DNA of 64,000 nt from Leptidea sinapis (taxonomy: Eukaryota > Arthropoda > Insecta > Lepidoptera > Pieridae): NCBI RefSeq assembly GCF_905404315.1, contig NC_066304.1, positions 186,001 to 250,000 of the forward strand, written 5' to 3'. The position numbers and the translations under genes were made by a program. This document shows positions 1 to 11,500 of the stretch, piece after piece. The notes beneath the pieces were generated by a model that was given only the letters and a program-made list of their open reading frames with translations, made no database searches and was not told where the DNA came from. Each line of letters opens with the position of its first letter. The stretch's first letter is position 1.

Positions 1-552
1 GGAAAGCGCGGGAAAAGCGTTTAATGTCACTTTTTAAATTGTTACACTGAGGCAAAGGTATTTGAACAGCCGAGTCAGTGCTTTGAAAATGTCGTTTAAT
101 TTTTAACTGAAACTTGACGTGTTTTGTATACAATTAGAACATTTTAGTTGATACGTTTATAAAATTAATAGTAATTCTGTTTCGTGCCCTTTTTTATTAG
201 TCCACTGCACAAAAATAATAGTTTTTGTATCGGATGCTTGATTTCTTACTAGAAATGTCAATACTTGTATAAATTATATGCCTATAATTTTTTTTCCAGC
301 TGGGAGTAAATATAAAATATTTTTTAGTTGAAATCAAAATCATCAAAATTATAAGCGTCATGCAACATTAGTGCTGGGTATAAGTGAATTTGAATGGATT
401 TAGTGAAAAGTTCAACGTGTATACTTGTTAATATGTTAATTATTTTTAACCATTATGAAATATTAAATTTTAATACTAAAAGTTCCAAGTTTTCTCTTCT
501 ATGGGTCTCTGTAACTGCCAATTTTTTATTTTATACAAGAGGGGGGGCAAAC
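1..552. other. No gene recognised (left edge)
   Basis: AT-rich sequence with short T runs and no frame I can assign. It would be 5' flank or 5' UTR if the candidate exon at 553-645 is real. Confidence 0.4.
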
Positions 553-645
553 ATGGAAGAGTTTCACGTGATGGGTAATGGTGAGGCAACCAGGAATGGA
601 CATCGACAACGACAAACGTCAAGAGACGTGTATCCAGCCTATAAG
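553..645 (+). CDS. Candidate first coding exon, product unknown
   Basis: An ATG in a good insect start context (CAAACATGG) opens a 31-codon hydrophilic, Arg/Gln-rich frame with no stop. It ends exactly at AAG|GTAGGA, a plausible 5' splice donor, in phase 0. I do not recognise the peptide. Base use is more balanced than in the flanks. It cannot be an in-frame upstream exon of RYBP: a possible acceptor just before the RYBP start (CACAG, about 8433) would need a different phase. It could be the start of another gene whose other exons lie elsewhere, or a chance frame. A longer frame with an upstream ATG at 394 also covers this stretch. Confidence 0.25.
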
Positions 646-1064
646 GTAGGAGTATACTCTAAGCTTGAATGTCCCTAAGTCCTATCCGGTCTAGAAACTA
701 CAGCTGGTTATTAATTCCACAATGTGGCTGTGCAACAAGTTCCCGGCAAGCATGTGGTTGTGAAATGCCTTTACGCGATAAACGTCTTACATACAATATA
801 TTTATTAAGACATCTTAAAAAAAAGTGGGAATATGTTCTTCACTATTGTATTTTTAATTGTAAACCTGCCATTTTATTTCATATATACCGTTAGGTTCCA
901 AAGGCTTATATTTTAAGCTTTCTAAACACGAGAATTCCAGCAGGTAGACAGTATCACCATCCGGTAAGCTTCTAAGAAACCTGCCATAGAGTATCCAACC
1001 AAACGAAGACAGTAAAAATATATTTTATAATAATCAAACATAAAATAAAAGCATAACTTCAATT
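646..1064. other. No gene recognised
   Basis: AT-rich DNA between the candidate exon and the first LINE remnant. I see no coding or structured signal. Confidence 0.4.
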
Positions 1065-2573
1065 TACCGATAAAGCTTTTTATATCTACTCTACTATCTC
1101 TAAGTCTTTGAGAGGGTCATATATAATATATGCAATTGTATGCTAACTTAAAAAACACCTTTAGTCCCTTCCAACATGGATTTCTGAAAGGTAGATCTAC
1201 TGTTTCTAATCTTTTACTTCTCAACAATTTTGTTACAGATGCTATGGATAATGGTATGCAAGTCAATGTAATCTACACCGACTATAGTAAGGCGTTTGAT
1301 AAAATCGACCACAATACATTAATATGTAAGCTATCTCAGTCAGGAATACGGGGTGACTTGTTACGGTGGTTCTCGTCATACATAGATAATCATTCACAAG
1401 CTGTTGTACTAAATAACTACATTTCTAGTTGGGTTCCAGTTCCTAGTGGTGTTTCCCAGGGATCTCTACTTGGTCCACTTCTTTTTATATTCTATGTAGG
1501 TGATATAGATTCCTGTTTTAAGTCTTCCAATTTACTTTCCTTCACTGATGATATGAAAATATTCTCTTCAATAACATCAATCCTTGACATAATTGCCCTT
1601 CAGGAGGATCTCAACCGCCTAGAGGAGTATTGTCTTACTAATAAACTAGAACTTAATACATCAAAATGTTCAGTAGTCACATATACCCGTAAGATTAACA
1701 TCCTACAAACAAATTACACATTAAGAGGTCAGGTGCTCTCAAGATGCAATGGTACGAGGGTTCTCGGCGTTTACCATGACTCTAAGTTGCTATTCAATGA
1801 TCACATTGATACGATAGTTAACAAGGCTTCAAACGCATTAGGTTTTATTAAGCGAATTTTAATAATATTAAGACTACTAAGATACTATATTGTACTTTTA
1901 TTAGAAGTAATCTGGAATACGCTTCACAAATTTGGAATCCTACATATAGTACGTATGTTGACCGTCTAGAAAGTGTTCAGAGGCGATTTTTAAGATATCT
2001 TTGTTTTAGATTTAAGGTACCTTACGATTCTAACAGCTATGTTGATTAGTGTAAAAAGTTTCACTTCTTACCACTGAAAGAACGGCGAAATATAACTGAC
2101 TTTTTATTTATGTTAACAATTATAAGCAATCATGTCGATGGCCCAGATCTGCTGCATAAAGTTAATTTTAATGTACCTCAAAAAACTCTTAGATTTAGCC
2201 CTCCACATTGTGTTCCTGCTGTTAGTAGCAACTATAGGCAAAACTCATATATAGTGCGAGCGTGTAGAACAGTGAATGATGTTAGTAGATTATTAGATAT
2301 TGATATATTTGCTACAAGCATTTCCAAGGCAAAGCAGTGCATAACCCTCAACTTTTTTAATTAAGTATTGTTTTTTGTTATCTGTTTAAAAGTATCTTTA
2401 TTGTCATGAATTTGAGCCGAAAAATAGTGTTCACGTACATATTTAATATTACTTCTATTAGTGAAAACCTGTAATTGGCTATCTGTTACTAATTAAGTTT
2501 CTACAGAAATTTAATTAGTAAAAGAAATTGTATTAGGTGTTGGTTTTCCTTAAATAAATAAATAAAATAAATA
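1065..2573 (+). mobile_element. 5'-truncated non-LTR retrotransposon (jockey-like LINE)
   Basis: This 3' part of a LINE carries a decayed reverse transcriptase and ends in a TAAA-type tail at about 2550-2573. The endonuclease half and the start of the RT domain are missing, so it is a typical 5' truncation. Traces of the conserved NNYRPIS-to-GF segment can be read from about 1070 only by switching frames. The 3' UTR is short and AT-rich. Assignment to the jockey/CR1 group is by overall resemblance; the clade would need a tree. Confidence 0.8.
1130..2364 (+). pseudogene. LINE reverse transcriptase remnant
   Basis: The main frame (1130-1969) shows the RT palm: FQHGFLKGRST, then DYSKAFDKIDH (motif A), then GVSQGSLLGPLLF (motif B). 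Motif C reads FTDDMKIF where active elements have YADD, so the residue before the two catalytic aspartates is changed to Thr. The C-terminal domain continues after frame changes near 1900 and 1970 and passes an in-frame stop near 2046. It finishes in the 2110-2364 frame with the usual LINE C-terminus. The substitution, frameshifts and stop mean no functional polymerase is made. In an intact element this enzyme copies the element RNA at a nicked chromosomal target. Confidence 0.8.
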
Positions 2574-2663
2574 TCGAATAATCAAAATTGTAAAGAAGAA
2601 AAATTAAAACTGTTACAATTTAGGTAAGAAATAAAAAAAATATAATTCTAATCATATAATTTT

Positions 2664-2877
2664 TGGCCATTCTTTCGATTGGCATCATAAAAGTAGGGGT
2701 GTTTTTTTAACATTTAAGTCTGTTCGATACCCAGACGAGGCAAGTAATTTTTAGAAAATCTTTGAATGCAGAATTACTCACTTTGAAAAATAACATAAAG
2801 TCTTCTTTCAGTAAAATACCCTATCTACGATATTTAAGGTACTTTACCTTCATGTGCCATAACTTTGGGACATCCTG
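2664..2877. mobile_element. Solo arm of the foldback element seen at 44861-45673
   Basis: About 210 bp closely matches the arms of the inverted-repeat element at 44.9-45.7 kb, including the inner segment with 'gacgaggcaagtaatttt' and the end 'tttgggacatcctg' followed by TA. Only one arm is present. It abuts the TA microsatellite, a TA-rich target as expected for a TA-inserting element. Confidence 0.7.
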
Positions 2878-2891
2878 TATATATATGTATA

Positions 2892-2933
<42 letters not shown>

Positions 2934-2952
2934 TGTACTATATATATATATA
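2878..2952. repeat. TA/TG microsatellite
   Basis: An impure dinucleotide run: TATATG, then (TG)n, then a long (TA)n, interrupted once by GAGTGTAC. Confidence 0.9.
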
Positions 2953-2953
2953 G

Positions 2954-2985
2954 TAATTACCATCAGCTGAACGTCCTACTCGTCT
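2954..2985 (+). repeat. Fragment of the abundant 300 bp repeat
   Basis: About 30 bp contains 'taattaccatcagctgaacg' and the following 'tcctactcgtct'. These match the 3' part of the repeat family found at 12.9, 15.5, 59.9 and 63.5 kb. Confidence 0.6.
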
Positions 2986-3289
2986 ATATAGTACCTACAC
3001 TCAAAAATTTGGCGATATTATAATAAAAGTGTATCACCATTCACATCATTATAACAATGTATGAACCGGAATTAATGGAAGATTAAAGTCTAGTCTAGCC
3101 TTGTTGAAATTCTACGCTTAAAAATAAAAGTAAACTTAAAAACTATGTAATGTAAAAACACAGTTACAATTACACGCGTTTTAACCCTAAAGTGTTTTAT
3201 TACAAGCAAGAAATCACATCGCACTATATTGGGCTACACGATAATATGATTTTTTTTCAAATAACGTCTCCTCCGGTGAAGTACTCTAA

Positions 3290-3525
3290 GAATTAAGTTC
3301 GCTTCTCGTATTATATTTGTATTTTTATTTAGGTATATTTTTACTGTTTTTTGGATAAGCTTGTGTTTTTTATTCTAAGTTTAAATGTTAATATTTTGTG
3401 AAGTAGGTATATTTTTTATCAATGTGAAGCCGAATTTGCGCCTTATACAATTGCAGGCGGTAGCTTATAGTGAAGTGCGGTTTCGCTTTAGCTTACTACA
3501 TAAAGTATTATTATTATTATTTGTT
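3290..3525 (+). repeat. Possible LINE 3' end with ATT tail
   Basis: Non-coding sequence ends in 'cataaagtattattattatt', the form of ATT-tailed LINE 3' ends elsewhere in the window (for example 44070). No RT codons are attached, so the call rests on the tail alone. Confidence 0.3.
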
Positions 3526-3932
3526 TGTTTTTTTTTTATTTCTCTAACGGGATAAACACGAATACGATTTCTTAATAACTAACATAGATATATTTTTAAG
3601 ATTATTTGATTGGAAAAAATATTGCACTAGAAAAGAGGTAATAAACGATATACTAGTACCTAAACTATGAGATAGCGTATTTATAAAGGTATTTATTTTA
3701 TTCTGGTTATCGATTCGATGTGGATGATATCCTAATCCTAAATCGATATAATGAGTCAACTGTCAATGTCTTCGTCAACTTCTATCATAGTTTTTGACTT
3801 TGACGTAAGGTTTTATTCACTTGTGCTTTGCGAACGCTTGTTAAATACATTGTTATTTTATTTTTCTGCGATTTTTAATTATGAAAGGATAATATAAGGA
3901 AATTAATTGATTATAAGTTAATAAAATAATGG
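3526..3932. other. No gene recognised
   Basis: AT-rich spacer between the ATT tail and the second LINE. The reverse 71-codon frame here resembles nothing I know. Confidence 0.4.
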
Positions 3933-5835
3933 TTGTTTCCTTTTCATTCTTTTTGTGGTCAATTAGCCTCTTTTAATATTGAAGGGAACAAATGTACTTC
4001 AACTAAAAAGTTTATGTTTGTTCCGGTAAACAATAGGCGAATGGAGAAATATAGAGGCAATGTTTCAGAAAAACTCTCAAACTTTTATTTGAATTATAAC
4101 AGTAGTCCATATGAGATGTATGGTAAGTTATTCAAAATAATTAAAACAGAGTTTGCTTCTATATTTACTTCAAAGACAGTCAACTCGGGTGGTCTCTTGT
4201 CATTTAACAACTGGGCAACAGCTGGTATTCATAGGAGCAGACAACGGTTATATGAACTATATAGTGAGAGATCATCATGTAATCATGATGCATCTTTCCT
4301 TGTATATGTAAAATATTATTCAAAATTATTTAAGAAAGTATGTACTATTGCTAAGTCAATGCATATTAGAGAAATAATTAAAAATGCTTCAGATAAAATA
4401 AAAATTACTTGGAAAGTTATTAACTGGGAATCTGGAAGAGCGAAAGACTGCAAGTTTGAATATAATCTAATAATAAACAATACAAAAATCCACTCTGAGC
4501 AGGAAGTAGCTTCTGCTTTTGAGAATTTTTTTCTGACATTCCAGTTTCCATCTCAAGCACCCTTGTCTCCTCCACCAGTGTTGCCGAGTCACTTCTTTTG
4601 GAAAATGTTAAGGAATGTAAACGAAATTTCAAATTCAGTGTTGTCAGCCCAGTAGAAATAATTAAAACTTTTAGATCCTTAGAAATGAAAAAAACTGCTG
4701 ATATATGGGGCATATCTGTAAAAATAATAAGTTCTGTTATTGACGTCATAGCACCATATCTAGCACTAGTTTTTAATAGCTGTATTGAACATGGCGTGTT
4801 TCCTGACCTTCTGAAGTATAGTAAAATTACACCAATATTTAAATCGGGACTAACTTCTGACCCGAACAACTATCGCCCTGTTTCGGCTTACTCACTTTAA
4901 CACTTATAAGTTACTTCATATAAAACAATTTGGCTTTACTAGGGGACGCTCGACTACGGATGCAGGTGTTGAACTCATCAGGAATATTTTTGAGGCCTGG
5001 GAGGAATCACAGAATGCACTTAGTATCTTCTGTGATTTATCTAAGGCTTTTGATTGTGTTCAACATTCAACGCTGGTCAGAAAGCTATGCCACTATGGTA
5101 TAAGAGGATCTGCACTCGATCTTCTGATCTCATATTTAAATAATAGGATTCAGAGGGTCGAGGTGAATGGCAGGAGATCTCCTGGGACTCCTCTCGGTAT
5201 GGGGGTACCACAAGGGTCTATTCTTGGACCCTTCCTCTTCCTCAATTATATAAATGATCTACCTAACCTTGTAGAAAAAAAACACAAGGTGGTATTGTTT
5301 GCAGATGACACTTCACTTATATTCAAAGTGAAACGAAGCCAAGTTTTGTATGACGAAGTAAACAATGCTCTATCTGACATCATGTACTGGTTTAGCGCCA
5401 ATAACTTATTGTTAAATAATCATAAAACCAAATATATTAAATTCAACGCGCCAAATGTCAAAAATGTAGATGCGAATATTTTATTAAATGGAGAGGTGGT
5501 TAAAACCAGTGGAATCTGCTATATTTCTTGGCATTACTCTTGATTCCAAATTGCAGTGGGGCCCCCATATTGAAGGATTGGCGAATAGGCTTAGTTCTGC
5601 AGCATATGCGGTTAAGAAAATTAGACGGTTAACTGACATAGATACGGCGAGATTAGTATACTTTAGTTATTTTCATAGTATTATGTCCTATGGTATATTG
5701 TTATGGGGCAGTGCGGCCGATATTAATACTATATTTGTGCTGCAGAAGAGGGCTATTCGCGCGATTTATAACCTAGGTCCTAAAGAATCATTAAGAGAAA
5801 AATTTAAAGAAATAAACATTTTGACTGAATTTTAA
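3933..5835 (+). pseudogene. LINE EN-RT linker and reverse transcriptase remnant
   Basis: Four frames must be joined conceptually. 3933-4655 is the linker region. 4598-4900 holds MKKTADIWGIS, LKYSKITPIFKSG and NNYRPVS. About 4925-5543 holds QFGFTRGRST, DLSKAFDCVQH (motif A), GVPQGSILGPFLF (motif B) and FADDTSLIF (motif C, both catalytic Asp present). 5488-5835 holds FLGITLDSKLQW and the thumb region. The frameshifts lie near 4620, 4900 and 5510. The catalytic motifs are better kept than in the 1.1 kb copy, which suggests a younger insertion, but the frame is broken. Confidence 0.8.
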
Positions 5836-5879
5836 ATCCTATTTTGAATAAAAATATTTGAATTTGAATTTGAATTTGT
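3933..5879 (+). mobile_element. Degenerate non-LTR retrotransposon (CR1/jockey-like LINE)
   Basis: This LINE is truncated in the 5' direction. It begins in the linker between endonuclease and RT, runs through an RT domain split over several frames and ends in a 'tttgaatttgaatttgaatt' tail at about 5850-5879. Two internal losses are visible. About 30-40 residues normally between NNYRP and the QFGFTRGRST motif are gone near 4900. The extreme C-terminus after NILTEF is replaced directly by the tail. It is a dead copy. Confidence 0.8.
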
Positions 5880-6084
5880 GGTATGTTTTGATAAAAGATT
5901 CTGTCGAACTGAGAACCCTCCTCCAGCCTCCTATTTTTGAAGCTAGTTAAAAAAGATCTTGTTGAAATTATTTACGAAAAACTTATCATAATATTATTAT
6001 TGCAGTTAGGCCTTCTATTTCCTTTCGTGGTCATCTTCGGTGGAAACAACTCATGATGCATACTGTGAAATACTACTCTGGGGG

Positions 6085-7353
6085 CAATGATATTTAAAAG
6101 TATAGGTAACCTAGACAACATTCGGTCATCGGTGTTTATAAATGATACACTAACGCACACATGAATAATTTAACATTGGAATAGCACACTACATTACGAT
6201 TACACGTCAAAGAAGGATAGTAATAATTAGTAAATGCAACTATCGCAAGCGAAAAAGAGATAAATCTAATTTGCTAATTGCTTCGTATTTGAATAGATAA
6301 ATACAGAATCATCCATCAGATATGATTTTTTACCGTACTTCGTGATTTATGACTAAAATACGATTCATTGATGAATTCTTGTAGTAAAAGTTTTAAAGTA
6401 GTAAAACTGCATTGAAATTAGGTAGGTAAATAGTGTCATTGATTTTATAAAAAAATAATTTAATTTATATTTAAATTTACGATGATGAATCATCGTATTA
6501 CCACATTGATGATATGAATTATTTGTACATAAAATAATGAAAAACATAAAGACATAACAAAACAAAACCGAAATTTATTTACAGTAAGGGTCCCTAATCC
6601 CATTTTTACAATTTTACTAACGACGGCTCCCAAAAAGTCTTAAGTTTACAATTATTATTTTTTGTATCTTATATTATTGATGAATGTCTTTTTGTTGAGG
6701 GTTTATTACAATAATATAATAGGAGAAGAATAAAATGATCCATTGATTCTTCTGCAGTTAGCAAGGGATATACCGAAAGGGACAGCGTTACCGAAAAAAA
6801 CTCCGTAAGCAAATAGCACTCACTGTCTACGTCCGCTACCTACCCTAAAACTTGTTTTTTTAGTTTGATAGTTCAGCTATCTATATACGCACTCGTTTAT
6901 TATTACATTTCGTATAACATTCACTGGAACAACGCTGTATTTACATCATTTCCTAAAATATACTACCTCGATCATCCCGAAACAGACAGCATCAATATTT
7001 CGCCATTTCTGTACGTTAATCTATGTCGGCACTCGAGACTCGAGTCGTCACGCTGCGGCATTCGACTTGACTCGGCTTGTGAAATCAAATAAAATGTTAT
7101 AATTCATTATTTCTTAACTGTATGTAAATCTATGATTTCTTTTAACTTTCGTAATTACTGCATCTTCCCATAACCCAAGACGGCATTTTAATATTGTACC
7201 TACCTATATCAAATTGTAAGCAATTCTGTCAACAACAAACGCGTGCGTACCGTTTTCGTATCGAGAGAGCGACTACGACCAAAAGAACCAATTGCCTCCA
7301 TTTAGGCCTCCATTAGGTATTTACCTTTTTTAATACTATAATATCTTTCATTG
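6085..7353. mobile_element. Long form of a MITE-like element family
   Basis: The left 140 bp (6085-6225) and right 180 bp (about 7165-7353) match, in order and orientation, the two halves of the compact copy at 7367-7683. About 940 bp of extra sequence lies between them. The ends are inverted: 'caatgatatttaaaagtata' on the left and 'tttttaatactataatatc' near the right. The extra sequence has no recognisable transposase. The long copy may be the fuller ancestor of the short one, or the extra block may be a separate insertion. Confidence 0.6.
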
Positions 7354-7366
7354 TCCGGGGATAGAC

Positions 7367-7683
7367 CAATGATATTTAAAAGTATAGATAGGTTACGTAG
7401 ACAACATTCGGTGTTTGAAAATGATACACTAACGCACACATGAATAATTTAACATTGCAATAGCACACTAAATTACAATTACACGTCAAAGAAGGATAGT
7501 ATTGGCATTTTAATGTTGTACCTATATCAAATTGTAAGCAATTCTGTCAACAACAAACGCGTGTGTACTGTTTTCGTATCGAGAGAGCGACTACGACAAA
7601 AGGAACCAATTGACTCAATTTAGGCGATTGATTTTCGGCGCGCTAGTGACATATCTACCTCTTTTAATACTATAATATCATTG
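7367..7683. mobile_element. Short form of the same MITE-like family
   Basis: A 317 bp copy with inverted ends 'caatgatatt' and 'aatatcattg'. It contains 'aatgatacactaacgcacac' and later 'aattgtaagcaattctgtca', both also found in the long form just upstream. The two copies are head to tail, about 14 bp apart. Confidence 0.65.
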
Positions 7684-7894
7684 GGGTAGACAGTTCTAAC
7701 ATGGTTATGCAAATAATATTGTGGATTCATGGCTTTACACAATTATTTGGTCTTAATCTCACAAATCAATCACATCAATTACAAAATACAGCTTAATTTG
7801 CAAGTGTGAATAAAGCGGCTTTCATGAAATATGAAAACCATGACATCTCATAAATCCCGCTAGCTAGCAACAACGAACTTTATTTCAGTACCAA
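7684..7894. other. No gene recognised
   Basis: Short AT-rich spacer; possibly the body of the Helitron whose 3' end follows. Confidence 0.3.
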
Positions 7895-7962
7895 TGCCCC
7901 ATCCAAAGTGGTTGTTCTCCTTTAAGACGTGTCAACAGGACAACGTCTGTCAGGTCTGCTAG
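7895..7962 (+). mobile_element. Helitron-like 3' end
   Basis: Ends in 'acaacgtctgtcaggtctgc' followed by TAG and T. It closely matches the terminus at 11516-11535 and resembles the one at 54726. Helitrons end in CTRR after a short GC-rich hairpin. The 5' limit is not visible. Confidence 0.5.
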
Positions 7963-8039
7963 TAATAACAAAGAATATAATATAGTTTTTTTTTAAATAG
8001 AAAGGAGAGGTTGTATTGATCCTTCCTAATTCCTTAGTC

Positions 8040-8215
8040 CTATTTAACATTCCATTTTATGCATTTACAATTTGCCGTGCGTTGATCATAAATAAATCAC
8101 AAGGCCAGTCAGTGAAAGTTTGCGGAATCAAATTGCAGTTTCCCTGTTTAGTGAATGGACATGTCCCGTTTGCATGTCAGATTTTTACTGATCGTTGTCT
8201 TTATCATTTCACCAT
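8040..8215 (+). pseudogene. Helitron helicase (PIF1-like) C-terminal fragment
   Basis: The frame starting at 8016 contains FYAFTICRALIINKSQGQSV, then KVCGIKLQFPCLVNGHV. The INKSQGQ motif and the following hydrophobic strand match the last helicase motifs of Rep-Hel proteins of Helitrons, usually written TINKSQGQT followed by GH.Y.A.SR. Here the final Y.ACSR motif is degraded. Only about 55 residues of a protein normally well over 1,000 aa survive. It lies 50 bp after a Helitron 3' end and about 230 bp before the RYBP start codon, so the RYBP 5' flank was partly built by a rolling-circle transposon. Confidence 0.65.
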
Positions 8216-8446
8216 ACGTCAGTTTTGGCGGTGACCGTTCTGTTTTATCGACCTTTCAAGTTACATTATAACATCTGTCAAAATAACTTGTCATGGCGTG
8301 AAGTGCATAACAGCGTTGTTTATTTTTAACGTAAATAATGATTTACAAACAAAACAGACTCGTTTCTAGTTTCAAAAATGATTGTGTTTTGACAAAAATA
8401 TCATGATAAATGTTAAATAGATTCTTAAAGCACAGTTAACATTGAA
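8216..8446 (+). promoter_or_regulatory. RYBP proximal 5' flank / 5' UTR
   Basis: About 230 bp separate the Helitron helicase remnant from the RYBP ATG. Any proximal promoter must lie here unless an upstream 5' UTR exon exists; CACAG at about 8433 could act as an acceptor. No clear TATA box is visible. The stretch has repeated TGTCA/TGACA-type words ('catctgtcaaaataacttgt'). Confidence 0.3.
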
Positions 8447-8582
8447 ATGGATAAGAAGAACGCCATTCGAAGGGGCAAGCGGCCTTCCAAAGTTTTGGAG
8501 GAGAATTATTGGGATTGCAGTGTTTGTACATATAGAAATAATGCTGAAGCATTCAAATGTTCTATGTGTGATGTCAGAAAAG
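8447..8582 (+). CDS. RYBP: RYBP coding exon 1 (NZF zinc finger)
   Basis: Encodes residues 1-45 plus the first base of Gly46. The start ATG at 8447 has context GAAATGG and precedes the conserved WDCSVCTYRN finger by only 20 residues, as in relatives. The donor is AAAG|GTATTT. Reading through the donor gives a stop at 8690-8692, so retention of this intron would yield an 81-aa finger-only protein. Confidence 0.92.
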
Positions 8583-11500
8583 GTATTTTGAATTCGGTAA
8601 CTACTCTTAATAACATGTCCAATAAATTGTTAAGTAGGCCCTGTGGAATAGACGAAATGCCTCTTTCAAAGTCGATAACAATCGAATTATAGCATTTGTA
8701 GCAATTGTTACATACGTTAAATCATATTTAGAATTAGGTTTTCTTAATATAAGTTCATTAATATCCATTGAGAAAAAATTTCTACAGTTATAACAACATA
8801 ACCTTAAACCATGTCTACAGAAGTACAGGCTACTGTTTCGTGATTATCGGTTTCTCTAGACAAAGTCAAATTTAGAGCATGGTTACTGATAGTATTATAT
8901 AATACATACTTATTTTAATTTATTATTGTAATGAGACTTTTTTGTTGTGAATGCTAAAATAATTTCGTTTTTATTATTGGGTAATAAATTATTCATGTTC
9001 ACTCATTCATATACAAACAGAAGTGAAACAAAACAACAAATATGTCTTAAAATTTAATTTCAATGATATCTTAATCCCCATATGTGATTGAATATTATGA
9101 AGCCTGCTTATGGCTAATGGTTAGATTTAACAAACATAAAATATTGTTTTCATGGACAAGGCCTAAATGGTACCACAAATCCTAAACTATCATGAGACAT
9201 AATTGACTTTATTTATTTAAACTGGATCTACTCACAATTCATTGGTGTTGTTAACTTCAGACCATTCAGAGGTCTTTCATCAGGGTGATTGTAGTGAGTT
9301 GGAGGTTTCCATTAGCATTAATTACATACATAGCATATAGCCCAAAAATATTAAATTACAAAATAACAAATACATAAAGCTATAAATATAAGTCCATGTA
9401 CTCCGTAACCAAAGATGTTAGTTTAGTCTTGATCTACTGTTAATGTTATATGAAGCCATGAGAACTGTATTTGGCTAAATACATTTTTAAAATATTAAGT
9501 TCATAATTGCTAACAGTTAAATTAATTAAGTAAAACTAGAATTTGGAGACAATGCTGTAAATGCATATATCAGAAAATAAATAACCAATTTGATTCCGGT
9601 ATTTACAGATTTATTGCGGCAACCTCCTTATAAAAGGTTACTTTTATAGTTAATATGAGATTATCTATTAGAGCAGAATCATCTTTGAACTACAAAGTGA
9701 TGTCTAAAAAAATATTTCACTTGTTAATATAATGTTCATTTAAAACCCTTTATTCATTTTAATGTGTGTGTAGTTTGTCTACTGTACAAGAGTTGCTTAC
9801 TATATATTTTTTACCTTAAGTTAGTTAAGCATGCAAGTATATCTATTGCATCACCTTGAATAGGTTGTTTAGAATACTTTGCGAAATGCTTAGCTGTTAT
9901 ATCTTTATCATTAAGTAGTGTGATGAAGTTCTTGCTACTTCTTGTCATTACACCTAACTGCCAATACTTTTTAGTACTTTTTACTACTTAGAATGAATAA
10001 CCCCTTATTCATAATAGACTGCTAACTTAAAGCATTGCTAATTCTCACTCTGTCTTCTTCTATTGACCTAAGTCAGAATGAGAAAAAACACTCCTAAGCG
10101 GCTGTTTAAAGTTAGCGGACCATTATGAATAAGGGGGTAAATGTTTAACTTCAGTATTATTATCATTATTATTTAAGGACCCATTTACAATCTTATCTAA
10201 AAATAATTAATGTTCTTCAGTTAACATACAACAATAACACAAAATGATACTTTATAAAGTAATGATTGTGATATATATTTGAAACAACATTATAATATAG
10301 ACATAAAATTCATATATACATATTTGTCTTTCCAAATAATTATCTGTATACATTCGACATTTTTTTTGTTCATTACAGGTAACTTTGATTGACAGATAAT
10401 AATACCTGTGCTTGAATTTAATTAAAGTTGAGACTTGACACATTTTGAAATTAATTTGGTTAGGAAAATTCACTTTTTCTTAACACTTTGAAGGTGCCTT
10501 AAAATTTATGAGTAAATTTGGTTGAATTTTGGAAAATAATTTAAATCTTGTTAAATTGATGTAAATTTTCTAACCTCTAAGAATTAAAACAGACCCTGTT
10601 TGTTCTATATTCAGGCAGGTCTTGTTGAATCATTCAAATGTGTATGTATTGTGATTTTTCATATGTTCACTTATACCCAAGTTGCTTACGTTGGTCAAAT
10701 AGACACACCTTTGTTTTCTTGTAAGTTCTATTCTATTCTTCCTACTGTGGCTTCTGTGGAAGATATACCACAGATTTGCCAGAATCACATTAGATTAGAC
10801 TACCAAGCTTTGAGTATGTGTCTTCTAAGTTTAACGGTAATAATTTGTGTTCAGATTACATAAAGTTTAATTTTCTAATAATATCTGAAACAAATAATAT
10901 ACATGCTTGTAAGACTATAAACGACATACACAAATAGAAATACTTAAATAATTAATAAATATAAGTACTGAATAATATTTACAACTTAATCTTATTTATT
11001 TTAATATATTTACAAAAGGAGTGTAAACTAGGGAGAGGAGACATTTAACGGAGGTTGGACGGGGGACTTCAGCGGGTATATAATTGTGCAAGTTAAGTGT
11101 CCAAGTGTAATTTGACGATAAGGATTAAAATTGTTTAGTGAAAATGGGAGAAACCATTGAAATTATCGAGTCTTATCTTATATTTAAAAATGAATTGCTG
11201 TTCGTTAGTCTCACTAAAACTCGAGAACCGCTGGACCGATTTGGCTAATTTTGGTCTTGAATTATTTGTTGAGAGAAGGTTTAAAAGGTGAAAAAATAGG
11301 AAAATGCTGCTAAATTAGTTTGTTTGTTTGTTTTTCCTTTGAGTCTATACATAATTTTTATGAGAGAATTTATTGATGCACAGTTTGACAGTTCTGCTGT
11401 GAAACAATTTCATCACATCAGCAGGGTGCATATTTTACGAAGTAATTTTTGATGTTATGATATATTATTGACAAATTCATATAAAAACGTTATTTTATTT

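Noticed and set aside
3544..3759. LINE C-terminus suggested by GYHPHRID in a minus frame
   Set aside because: Only a seven-residue resemblance to GYHPHHLD; the flanking residues do not match.
4420..4869. 149-codon minus-strand open frame
   Set aside because: It lies opposite the degenerate LINE frames at 3933-4900, which carry the recognisable RT blocks; it is a shadow.
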